This document shows positions 16,443-24,250 of a DNA stretch of 38,335 nt, in pieces. The DNA is taken from assembly GCA_024637395.1 (NCBI GenBank), contig JAGXFG010000131.1, positions 1-38,335 of the forward strand, given 5' to 3'. Source of the stretch: Burkholderiaceae bacterium (GTDB lineage: Bacteria > Pseudomonadota > Gammaproteobacteria > Burkholderiales > Burkholderiaceae_E). The number at the start of each line of letters is the position of its first letter. Position 1 is the first letter of the stretch. A program made the translations under genes and the position numbers. The notes below the pieces were generated by a model. It was not told where the DNA came from. It ran no database searches and saw nothing but the letters and a program-made list of their open reading frames with translations.

Positions 16443-18889
16443 GGCTGCTCCTCCTTGGGAATTGGCGGGACGAACGGGAAGGACGCGATGAGGTCCGCAG
16501 CCCAGTCGAGGCCGCGATGGCGCAGCCAGGCGGCTGCGAAGTCCGCAGGCGGGACCGACGCGGAAACGGCGTCGATGGCGCGCTGGTCTTCGGGCTTGGC
16601 TGCGCCAGCGAACGCCAGCGTCACCGGCCCAAGACCCAGATCGAAGACGCGATTGCCGAGCCGCGACTGGTAGTAGTAATCGCGCTTGGGCTGTGCGGTC
16701 GCGACGATCTCGATCTGGCGCGCATTGAGACCGAAGCCTTCGTAGATTGAGCGAATCTGGGGCTCGGTGGCCTGCGGGTTGGGCAGGAAGATACGGTTCA
16801 CGCAGCTCTCGATGATGGCGGGCGCAATGCTGGAATCTTTGATGTCCGCCAGCGATTGGGTCGCGAAGATCACCGACACGTTCTTCTTGCGCAGCGTCTT
16901 GAGCCATTGGCGGATCCGCGCAGCAAACACCGGGTCGTCGAGGAACAGCCAGGCTTCATCGAGGATCAGCAGCGTCGGGGCACCATCAAGGCGTTCCTCG
17001 AAGCGCGCGAACAGGTAACGCAGCACCGCCAGCGCTGCCGCTTTGCTGTGCATCAGCTCTTCCATCTCGAAGCACTGCACGTCGGCCTGCATTGCGGAAC
17101 CCGCGAGACGGTCATGGTCGGCATCGAGCAGCTTGCCGTGCGCGCCGCCCAGCACATAGGGTTGCAGGGCTTGGCGCAGGGCGTTCGATTGCAGCAGCAC
17201 CGACAAGCCAGTCATGGTGCGCTGATCGAGCGGCGCGCTGGCGAGACTGTTCAGCGCCGACCACACAGCGTCCTTCACGTCTGGCCCAACGGCCACGCCT
17301 TCGTGAATCAAGCGGCCTTCGACCCACTCGGCCGCCCAGGCGCGGTAGCTATCCTGGTCGATGCGGGCCAGCGGCTGGAAGGCGATGGCACCCTCTGAGC
17401 CCAGGTCGTAATGCTCGCCACCAAGCCCAAGCACGGTGGCGCGAATGGAGCGTCCCATGTCGAACGCGAAGATGCGCGAACCGGGATAGCGGCGGAACTG
17501 CAATGCCAAAGTGGCGAGCAGCACCGATTTGCCCATGCCGATGGGGCCGACCACCAGCGTGTTGCCCACGTCGCCGATGTGCGTGACCAGCCGGAACGGT
17601 GTCGCGCCATCGGTGCGGGTCACGATCAGCGCTGGGCCGTCAAGATGCGCATTGCGCTCTTGCCCGGCCCACACCGCCGACACGGGCATCATGTGGGCCA
17701 GATTCAAGGTCGAGACAATGGGTTGGCGCACGTTGGCGTAGGCGTGCCCCGGAATCGACGACAACCAGGCATCGACCGCGTTCAAGGTCTCGGGAATGGT
17801 GACGAAGCCGCGGCCCTGGATCGTTCGCTCCACGGCGCGCAACTTCTCGTCGGCAGCGGTCGCGTCGGAGTCGAGCACGGTGACGGTGGCTGTGACGTAG
17901 CCGAATGAGACCTGGTCACTGCCCAACTCCTGCAAGGCGGCGTCGGCATCCGCTGCCTTGTTCGAGGCATCGGAATCCACGAGTGGACTCTCCTGCTGGA
18001 AGATGGTCTCGCGCAGGAGCGCGACGATATTCTTGCGCTTGGCGAACCACTGGCGGCGCAAGCGCCCCAGTTCGCGCTCCGCCTCGGCCTTGTCCAGGCA
18101 CAGAAAGCGCGTGCTCCAGCGGTAGGCAAAGCCCAGGCGGTTCAGGTCATCGAGCAGACCCGGCCAGGTCGAGGTCGGGAAACCACGCACCGACACCACG
18201 CGCAGGTGCTGGGCGCCAAGCATCGGTGCAAGCCCACCCGTCAGCGCTTCGTCGGCCAGCAGCGCATCAAGGTGCATCGGTACTTCGGGCACGGCCACCG
18301 CATGTCGGCGCGTGGATACGCAGGCGTGCAGGTAGGTCAAGGTCTGAGCATCGTCGAGCCAGGCGATCTCCGGCATCACCCCTTCGAGTAAACCGAAGAA
18401 GCGTTCGGTCTCGGATACGAAGCCCTCCAGGCGCTCGCGCCAATCCACGCCTTCGACCTTGGTGTTCTCGTAGAGCAGCTTGGCGGCGCGGGCCGTCGAT
18501 TCCTCGGGCGGCAGGTAGAGCAGCGTCAGGTGGTACGTGCTCTCGAAGTGGCTATCGGCTTGCTCAAAAACGGCGCGGCGCTCTTCATCGACCAGCCACG
18601 ACAGTGGCTCGGGAAATACCGACTCCGGGTAGTCCGCCGCTTCGCGCCGTTCGGCCTCCACGAACAGCGCCCAGCCGGAACCGAGCCGGCGCAGCGCGTT
18701 GTTCAACCGCGCCGACGTGGCGACCAACTCGCCCTGTGTGGCGCTGTCCAGGTCTGGCCCGCGAAACCGTGCCGTGCGCTGAAACGAGCCGTCCTTGTTG
18801 AGTACGACACCCGGTGCGACCAGTCCGGCCCAGGGCAGCCAGTCGGCCAGCAGGGCGGGGCGTTTGCGGTATTCGGCAAGGTGCATCAT
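16439..18889 (-). CDS. trbE: Conjugal transfer ATPase TrbE (VirB4 family)
   Basis: An 816-aa AAA+/VirB4 ATPase that powers pilus assembly and substrate transfer at the inner membrane. The CagE/TrbE-type N-terminal domain starts HLAEYRKRPALLADWLPWAG. The Walker A motif GPIGMGKS lies near residue 452 and Walker B LLILDEAW near 644. IFATQSLADI and the C-terminal helical part follow. The start is the first of two adjacent ATGs at 18889/18886, with GGAG upstream. The frame extends further upstream through trbD but without a ribosome site or homology. It lies 19 nt after trbD and overlaps trbJ by 4 nt. Confidence 0.95.
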   Translation of the reverse strand: MMHLAEYRKRPALLADWLPWAGLVAPGVVLNKDGSFQRTARFRGPDLDSATQGELVATSARLNNALRRLGSGWALFVEAERREAADYPESVFPEPLSWLVDEERRAVFEQADSHFESTYHLTLLYLPPEESTARAAKLLYENTKVEGVDWRERLEGFVSETERFFGLLEGVMPEIAWLDDAQTLTYLHACVSTRRHAVAVPEVPMHLDALLADEALTGGLAPMLGAQHLRVVSVRGFPTSTWPGLLDDLNRLGFAYRWSTRFLCLDKAEAERELGRLRRQWFAKRKNIVALLRETIFQQESPLVDSDASNKAADADAALQELGSDQVSFGYVTATVTVLDSDATAADEKLRAVERTIQGRGFVTIPETLNAVDAWLSSIPGHAYANVRQPIVSTLNLAHMMPVSAVWAGQERNAHLDGPALIVTRTDGATPFRLVTHIGDVGNTLVVGPIGMGKSVLLATLALQFRRYPGSRIFAFDMGRSIRATVLGLGGEHYDLGSEGAIAFQPLARIDQDSYRAWAAEWVEGRLIHEGVAVGPDVKDAVWSALNSLASAPLDQRTMTGLSVLLQSNALRQALQPYVLGGAHGKLLDADHDRLAGSAMQADVQCFEMEELMHSKAAALAVLRYLFARFEERLDGAPTLLILDEAWLFLDDPVFAARIRQWLKTLRKKNVSVIFATQSLADIKDSSIAPAIIESCVNRIFLPNPQATEPQIRSIYEGFGLNARQIEIVATAQPKRDYYYQSRLGNRVFDLGLGPVTLAFAGAAKPEDQRAIDAVSASVPPADFAAAWLRHRGLDWAADLIASFPFVPPIPKEEQP

Positions 18890-18908
18890 GGGGTGTTCTC
18901 CGTGGGCC

Positions 18909-19181
18909 TCATACGTCCAGCAGCGTGCGGTGCTTGATGTGTCGAGCGAAAACCGCCATGAACTGCGCATCCAAGCGCGCGCCCCAGACGGCCAGCGAGT
19001 GCCCAACAATCCACAGCGCCATGCCGGGTAACCAGAGTTGCAGCCCGAGACCGACCGCAGCGGCCAGCGTGCCGTTGGCAATCGCCACGGTGCGCGGTGC
19101 GCCACCCAGCAGAATGGGTTCGGTCAACGAACGGTGCAGCGGCACTTCGAAGCCAGGTGCGTCAGCAGGCCGCGCGTTCAT
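18909..19181 (-). CDS. trbD: Conjugal transfer protein TrbD (VirB3 family)
   Basis: A 90-aa small inner-membrane protein. The N-terminal FEVPLHRSLTEPILLGGAPR motif is typical for TrbD. A hydrophobic hairpin (IANGTLAAAVGLGLQLWLPGMALWIVGHSLAVW) follows, and a short basic C-terminus. Its ATG overlaps the trbC stop by 4 nt. Confidence 0.92.
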   Translation of the reverse strand: MNARPADAPGFEVPLHRSLTEPILLGGAPRTVAIANGTLAAAVGLGLQLWLPGMALWIVGHSLAVWGARLDAQFMAVFARHIKHRTLLDV

Positions 19182-19537
19182 GCGATCACCGCTCCGCCGG
19201 CGAAGCTGAAGAAGGTCAGAAAAAACGAGGACGCGGCGAACGCGATCGACAGGCCGAAGACGATCTGCACCAGCTTGCGAAAGCCCCCCGAGGTGTCGCC
19301 AAACGCCAGCGCAAGGCCGGTCGTGATGATGACGATCACCGCGATGATCCGCGCCACCGGCCCCTGGATGGACTCCAGCACCGATTGCAGCGGGGCTTCC
19401 CAGGGCATGTTCGAGCCCGCCGCGTGCGCGGGTAGTGCCACGCACAGCAGCAGCGCTGCCATGACGATCATCTGCATGCCGACCTGAAGCCGGGTGTTGT
19501 GCAGCAGCGGATTTACGGAAATATGGGGTTGCGTCAT
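19178..19537 (-). CDS. trbC: Conjugal transfer pilin TrbC (VirB2 family)
   Basis: A 119-aa prepilin. A long signal sequence with hydrophobic core (MIVMAALLLCVALPAHA) has a likely cleavage after AHA (about residue 39). Two transmembrane helices follow (IIAVIVIITTGLALAFG and IVFGLSIAFAASSFFLTFFS), as in cyclic or linear P-type pilins. It overlaps trbB (4 nt upstream) and trbD (4 nt downstream). The ATG at 19537 is the only sensible start. Confidence 0.92.
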   Translation of the reverse strand: MTQPHISVNPLLHNTRLQVGMQMIVMAALLLCVALPAHAAGSNMPWEAPLQSVLESIQGPVARIIAVIVIITTGLALAFGDTSGGFRKLVQIVFGLSIAFAASSFFLTFFSFAGGAVIA

Positions 19538-20550
19538 GACGGCTCTCCAGTCATTAGAGAAGGGGAAGGGAAGGAAGACGTTTGCTCCATGCTTAGCTGG
19601 TAGCCGTGGCCGTCGAAGCCGGTGACGCGGGCGATTTCCTGCACACGGCGCCCATGGCCGCGACCGGCGATGTAGACGATGACGTTCACGGCCTCGGCGA
19701 TCAGCGCGCGCGGTGGGGTCACGGCGACTTCGAGAATCAGTTGTTCCAGGCGCAGCAACGCGCCCGCTGCGGAACCGGCATGGACGGTGGCGATGCCGCC
19801 CGGATGGCCGGTGCCCCAAGCCTTGAGCAAGTCGAGCGCCTCGGCGCCGCGCACCTCGCCCACGACGATGCGGTCCGGGCGCAGCCGCATGGTCGAGCGC
19901 ACCAGCTCGGCCATGGTCACGACACCGGGACGGGTGCGCAGTGGGACGTGGTCGCGTGCCGTGCATTGCAGCTCCACCGTGTCTTCGAGCACGATCACGC
20001 GGTCGCCGGTGGCGGCGATCTCAATGAGCAGGGCATTGGCCAGGGTGGTTTTGCCGGTGCTGGTGCCACCCGCGATCAGGATGTTCTGGCGCTCGCGCAC
20101 CGCGTCGCGGAGGAATTCCGCCTGAACCGCGGTCAGGATGCCGTCGGCCACGTAGGCGTCGAGCCGGATCAGGCCGACCGCGCGCTTGCGCAGCGCGAAG
20201 ACCGGCCCCGGCGTCACCGGTGGCAGCGCACCCTCGAAACGTTCACCCGTTTCGGGCAGTTCGGCCGATAGCAGCGGCTTGCCCGCATGCACCTCGGCAC
20301 GCACATGGGCGGCGACCAGACGGATGATGCGTTCGCCATCGGCGGGGGTGAGGCTGACGCCCAGCGGTTCGCGCCCACTGCTGAGCCGATCGATCCACAG
20401 CGAACCGTCGGGGTTGAGCATGACTTCCACCACGTCCGGGTCGTTCAGGGCCTTGGCGATGTCCGGCCCCATCGCCGTGCGCAGCATGCGCACGCGACGC
20501 TCGAGCGCGAGCGAGGCCGACAAGCCCTGATCGCGCGGCGGGCTGCTCAT
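19534..20550 (-). CDS. trbB: Conjugal transfer ATPase TrbB (VirB11 family)
   Basis: A 338-aa hexameric traffic ATPase. An N-terminal domain (VEVMLNPDGSLWID) precedes Walker A GGTSTGKT at residues 161-168. The Asp-box segment VIVLEDTVELQC, the Walker B-like RPDRIVVGEVRG, and the His-box TGHPGGIATVHAG are also present. The Ser/Pro-rich C-terminus overlaps the trbC start. Confidence 0.95.
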   Translation of the reverse strand: MSSPPRDQGLSASLALERRVRMLRTAMGPDIAKALNDPDVVEVMLNPDGSLWIDRLSSGREPLGVSLTPADGERIIRLVAAHVRAEVHAGKPLLSAELPETGERFEGALPPVTPGPVFALRKRAVGLIRLDAYVADGILTAVQAEFLRDAVRERQNILIAGGTSTGKTTLANALLIEIAATGDRVIVLEDTVELQCTARDHVPLRTRPGVVTMAELVRSTMRLRPDRIVVGEVRGAEALDLLKAWGTGHPGGIATVHAGSAAGALLRLEQLILEVAVTPPRALIAEAVNVIVYIAGRGHGRRVQEIARVTGFDGHGYQLSMEQTSSFPSPSLMTGEPS

Positions 20551-21044
20551 GACGGTGCTTCCCCGGCCTCGTCGGCAAGCGCTGGGGCGCGAACGTTTAC
20601 CGGCTGGCCGAAGAACTGGCTCTGCTCGGGCTGGATTTCCTCGACCACGTCCTTGACCAGGCTGCGCCCGCGCAGCAGGTGCCGACCGAGCTGTTCGATA
20701 AACTGCTCGAAGCGCGTACGGCCCTGAGCACGCGCCGCTTCCTGATGCGCTTCTGGCACGGGGGTGCTGACGGTGAGGAAGTAGCGCACGTAGAGCGCCA
20801 GCGTCTCGATGAGGATGTTCTGGTCGCGCTCCAGCTTGTCGAACTGGCGAGACAAGCGATCCAGCCGTTTGGCGATCGCGGCTTCGCGCTGATCGCCGGA
20901 GTCGGGCGAGAGGAACGAGGCCAGCGCGGCGGCAATGATCGAGGACTTGGACAAGCCCTTCATTGCCGCCAGCTCGTCGAGCCGCTTGGCGTGCTCGTGC
21001 TCGATGAAAAGGTTCAGGCGCTTACGTGAATAACCTTGGCTCAT
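20547..21044 (-). CDS. CopG-type ribbon-helix-helix protein of the tra/trb junction
   Basis: A 165-aa protein. Its N-terminal 50 residues form a ribbon-helix-helix domain (RKRLNLFIEHEHAKRLDELAAMKGLSKSSIIAAALASFL). A coiled-coil-like helical part follows (AIAKRLDRLSRQFDKLERDQNILIETLALYVRYFL). Genes of this kind sit between traG and trbB in Tn4371-like elements and probably regulate the operon. It overlaps traG and trbB by 4 nt each. Confidence 0.82.
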   Translation of the reverse strand: MSQGYSRKRLNLFIEHEHAKRLDELAAMKGLSKSSIIAAALASFLSPDSGDQREAAIAKRLDRLSRQFDKLERDQNILIETLALYVRYFLTVSTPVPEAHQEAARAQGRTRFEQFIEQLGRHLLRGRSLVKDVVEEIQPEQSQFFGQPVNVRAPALADEAGEAPS

Positions 21045-23047
21045 AGGGATATCCCGTCATCAGGGTCGAGGGCGGCAAGGCGCGCCGTGCGTTGCAGGCG
21101 CGGATCGAGCTGGGCGAGCAAGGGCAGCGGCAGGTCGTCGTCATCGAGTAGGCTCAGGTCGTCCACTGCGTATTCGGGCTCTGGCGTGAACACGACTTCG
21201 GCCAGTTCCGGCTGCTGCTGACGACCACCGTCAACGGTGGCCTCACCGTGTGCGGGGAGGACCAGACCAGGAATCGGTGCAGCGGGGATCGCCAGCGCCG
21301 TCCAGTCGTCGGGTCGCGCTGCCGGTACATCGGCGTAGTGCCCAAGCAGCAATGGCGGCGGTGCTTGCATGCGCGTCTTGAAATTCGCATCCAGGTAGTA
21401 GCGAATTTTTTGCGCCTTGATCGGTGGATGGCCAGACACCATCACCACCTCGTCATCCGGCGGCAACTGCATCACTTCGCCGGGCGTGAGCAGCGGCCGT
21501 GCGGTCTCTTGCCGCGACACCATCAGGTGCCCGAGCCACGGCGCCAGCCGGTGGCCCGCGTAGTTACGCTGCGCACGCAACTCGGTCGCGGTGCCCAATG
21601 CTTCGGAAATACGCTTGGCGGTGCGCTCGTCGTTGGTTGCGAACGCGATCCGCACATGGCAGTTGTCGAGGATCGAATGGTTCTGGCCATAGGCCTTGTC
21701 GATCTGGTTGAGCGACTGCGCGATCAGGAAGGCACGCAGGCCGTAGCCGGCCATGAAGGCCAGCGCACTCTCGAAGAAGTCGAGCCGACCCAGTGCCGGA
21801 AACTCGTCGAGCATCAGCAGCAGCTTGTGGCGGCGAACAATGCCGTCCGAACCATCGAGCGATTCGGTCAAGCGTCGCCCGATCTGGTTGAGGATCAGCC
21901 GGATCAGCGGCTTGGTACGGCTAATGTCCGAGGGCGGCACCACCAGGTACAGCGACACCGGGTGATCGGCATCAATCAAGTCGGCGATCCGCCAGTCGCA
22001 GCGTGAGGTGACTTCGGCCACGGTGGGATCGCGGTACAGGCCCAAGAAACTCATCGCGGTGGACAGCACCCCGGAGCGTTCGTTTTCGCTCTTGTTCATC
22101 ACCTCGCGCGCGGCGGAGGCCACCACCGGGTGTGGTGACTCGCCAAGGTGGCGCGTCGTCATCATCCGGTGCAGCGTCACCTCGAAGGGACTGGCCGGGT
22201 CAGACAGGAAGTTGGAGACGCCACGCAGGGTCTTGTCTTCGCCCGCGTAGAGGACATGCAGGATCGCGCCGACCAGCAAGGCATGCGAGGTCTTCTCCCA
22301 GTGGTTGCGCCGCTCCAGCGCGCCTTCGGGATCGACCAGAATGTCGGCGATGTTCTGCACGTCGCGCACCTCGTGCATGCCGCGGCGCACTTCGAGCAGC
22401 GGGTTGTATGAAGCCGAGCGTGCGTCGGTCGGGTTGAACAGCAGGCAGTGCGAGAAGCGCGAGCGCCACCCAGCGGTCAAGGTCCAGTTCTCGCCCTTGA
22501 TGTCGTGGATCACGGCCGAGCCAGGCCACGAAAGTAGCGTGGGCACCACCAGGCCGACGCCCTTGCCGGAGCGGGTGGGCGCGAAGGCCATTACATGCTC
22601 GGGACCTTCGTGGCGCAGATAATCGCCATCTTTGCGGCCCAGGAAAACCCCGGCAGGGCCGGTCAGGCCGGAACGTTGGATTTCAGCGGGCAGCGCCCAG
22701 CGCGCCGAACCGTAGGTCGTGACCAGCTTGGACCGGCGTGCGCGCCAAACCGACATGGCGATGGCCACCATGGCACCGGCGAAGCCGCTGCACGCTGCGA
22801 TAGCACCACCGCGCAGGAAGATGTCGGGCGCATAGGCATCGTAGAAGTACCACCACTCGAACAGCCGCCACGGGTGATAGATCGGTGTGCCAAGCAGCTC
22901 GAACCATGGCGCGCCGAGCCGCGTCTGGTATCCCAGTGCAGCCGCCGTCCACTGGGTGGCACTCCATAGCCCCAGTAATACGGTGGCGAAGACCATCATG
23001 ATCTGGCCAGTCAGCACGCCGGTCGGCACCGTTCCCCACCCCCTCAT
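21041..23047 (-). CDS. traG: Type IV coupling protein TraG (VirD4 family)
   Basis: A 668-aa membrane ATPase that links the relaxase-DNA complex to the mating channel. Two N-terminal membrane helices (about residues 12-37 and 80-101) precede the Walker A motif APTRSGKG at residues 156-163. Walker B LLLMLDEFPALG lies near residue 412, followed by the LIAQSLNQID segment. The acidic C-terminal tail (DDLSLLDDDDLPLP) is common in coupling proteins. It is the first gene of the trb operon here. No relaxase precedes it; the defence operon lies upstream instead. Confidence 0.94.
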   Translation of the reverse strand: MRGWGTVPTGVLTGQIMMVFATVLLGLWSATQWTAAALGYQTRLGAPWFELLGTPIYHPWRLFEWWYFYDAYAPDIFLRGGAIAACSGFAGAMVAIAMSVWRARRSKLVTTYGSARWALPAEIQRSGLTGPAGVFLGRKDGDYLRHEGPEHVMAFAPTRSGKGVGLVVPTLLSWPGSAVIHDIKGENWTLTAGWRSRFSHCLLFNPTDARSASYNPLLEVRRGMHEVRDVQNIADILVDPEGALERRNHWEKTSHALLVGAILHVLYAGEDKTLRGVSNFLSDPASPFEVTLHRMMTTRHLGESPHPVVASAAREVMNKSENERSGVLSTAMSFLGLYRDPTVAEVTSRCDWRIADLIDADHPVSLYLVVPPSDISRTKPLIRLILNQIGRRLTESLDGSDGIVRRHKLLLMLDEFPALGRLDFFESALAFMAGYGLRAFLIAQSLNQIDKAYGQNHSILDNCHVRIAFATNDERTAKRISEALGTATELRAQRNYAGHRLAPWLGHLMVSRQETARPLLTPGEVMQLPPDDEVVMVSGHPPIKAQKIRYYLDANFKTRMQAPPPLLLGHYADVPAARPDDWTALAIPAAPIPGLVLPAHGEATVDGGRQQQPELAEVVFTPEPEYAVDDLSLLDDDDLPLPLLAQLDPRLQRTARLAALDPDDGISL

Positions 23048-23709
23048 GTGGATTACTCGATTCAGTCCATTTCGATGTGCCGTCAGCGCGGTACCCGCGA
23101 ATCAGGATCGGCTTATCGTCAAGGTTCGAACGGCACCGATCCGGCACCGCTTTAGACATCGAAAGTTTGGGGTCGCCGCGAGTATGAGAGAACCTGCTTC
23201 GGCGAAAGTCAGCTAAGAGGGGAGTACAACGATGATCATTTACGTTCGTTGCATTTCTCGGTGACTGCGAAGTGGCTCATCGGGGCATCTCCTCTTGCTT
23301 GACGGCGTGGTTGCCCCTATCGTGCATTTCCAGCCAGTGTTTCGGTATCGGGCAGATGGCCTATGCCCAATGGGGAGCGGTCGTCCTGACATCCTCGTTG
23401 CATGGACGTCCCGCGTCGCTTCGACGAAGATAGGGGGTAAGGCTGGGTGGTGACGTCTTGGCGGGAGTTGTTGGTGCCGGTCGAAAATTGAGCCATGACG
23501 CCGACCTCTGGATGAGCCACCAGACGGCGGGAGAAGGTCATTGTTCCGCACTGTCTTCCGGCCGCTCCAAGTGACTCATACTGAAGTCGGCAAACATCCC
23601 CAACCTGGCTCAATTTGACGTCGGCGCCAACATCAACATTCAAACTCCTTGGAAGAGCGGTCCGACGCGCAGCCCAAACGCGTCATTCGGACCAAAATCA
23701 GGGTCGGAA
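23048..23709. other. Non-coding stretch upstream of traG
   Basis: About 660 nt with no convincing gene in six frames. Candidate frames lack ribosome sites or look like antisense noise. It probably holds the traG promoter. Its most notable content is a long imperfect inverted repeat (listed separately) and several GGCTCA-type words. A tiny frame on the plus strand at 23232 has a good ribosome site but stops after ten codons. Confidence 0.6.
23470..23631. repeat. 26-bp imperfect inverted repeat, 110-bp spacer
   Basis: The left arm (23470-23495) reads GTTGGTGCC... and ends AAATTGAGCCA. The right arm (23606-23631) is its reverse complement with 20 of 26 positions matching by hand count. The arms enclose 110 bp with no gene. 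Repeated GGCTCA words resemble those at ends of IS21-type elements in my memory, but I see no transposase, so this is only a candidate remnant. Confidence 0.55.
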
Positions 23710-24247
23710 TTAGTTCGGCTTTCGAAGGCCGTGAAATGCGAACTTCGAAAATCCCTTACGTTTCTTGGGCTTACCGGGGCCCTTAGGCACAGGACTGCGG
23801 ACAAGCACTCCGACGGTCAGGCTGTCCTAGTGCGCGGCCGTTTCCGCAGCGAACTTGGGCATGCGCGCGGCCATAACTTTTGTCTTGGTGACGAGCAAGG
23901 ATTTCTTCACCGCCGGTGCTCTCCCGACTTTCTTGGGCGTGGCATCAACGCTCAAGTCGACCCCGGGATCGATCAGCGGTTTCACGCGCGCCAAGAACGC
24001 CGCCGGGTCAGCTCGTTCCCACCTCCGCCGCTTCACCCGCGAGTGCTGCACCAGGCCTTCGCTCTTGAGGGCAGCCAGCAGGAATCCTGGTGTGTTCAGT
24101 GATTGCCCGTTGATGACCTTGGTGAGGTGCTGGGAGGTAAATGGCGCTGCGGGGAGTGGCTTCGACGGCGCTGCAGAGGTCTACGTTACGCCAGAAGGTG
24201 ACATCCTGGGCTGACTCGTCGTCGGCGAGCAGAAGCAGATCTCTACG
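23710..24247 (-). pseudogene. Decayed coding remnant with two in-frame TAG codons
   Basis: Downstream of the nuclease stop codon, a first frame (24247 to about 24150) reads RDLLLLADDESAQDVTFWRN and looks coding. A second frame opens at ATG 24204 and runs to TAA at 23710, interrupted by TAG at 24181-24183 and TAG at 23827-23829. Between the two TAGs it reads FTSQHLTKVINGQSLNTPG, LLAALKSEGLVQHSRVKRR and further, and after the second TAG a very basic tail (PKGPGKPKKRKG). A GTG at 24051 could start a 74-aa product. I do not recognise the protein. The simplest reading is a decayed gene with a frameshift and stops. Confidence 0.4.
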
Positions 24248-24250
24248 TTA
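24173..24250 (-). repeat. 16-bp direct repeat around the nuclease gene end
   Basis: TAACGTAGAGATCTGC (24250-24235, including the nuclease stop codon) and TAACGTAGACCTCTGC (24188-24173) match at 14 of 16 positions, 46 nt apart on the same strand. It may be a small duplication or recombination scar at the end of the defence operon. Confidence 0.6.

Noticed and set aside
18890-19105. Longer N-terminus for trbE
   Set aside because: It would run through trbD in another frame without a ribosome site. The family N-terminus begins at HLAEYRKR.
11080-22962. Many plus-strand frames of 60-300 codons in the trb region
   Set aside because: All are antisense to well-supported trb and traG genes that abut or overlap each other. 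None shows a domain or ribosome site.
23232-23264. Tiny plus-strand frame MIIYVRCISR with a good ribosome site
   Set aside because: It ends after ten codons. I see no homology, and a leader-peptide role has no downstream gene on that strand.
23240-23643. Minus-strand frames of 103 and 108 codons upstream of traG
   Set aside because: They overlap in different frames, lack ribosome sites, cross the inverted repeat and read as low-information protein.
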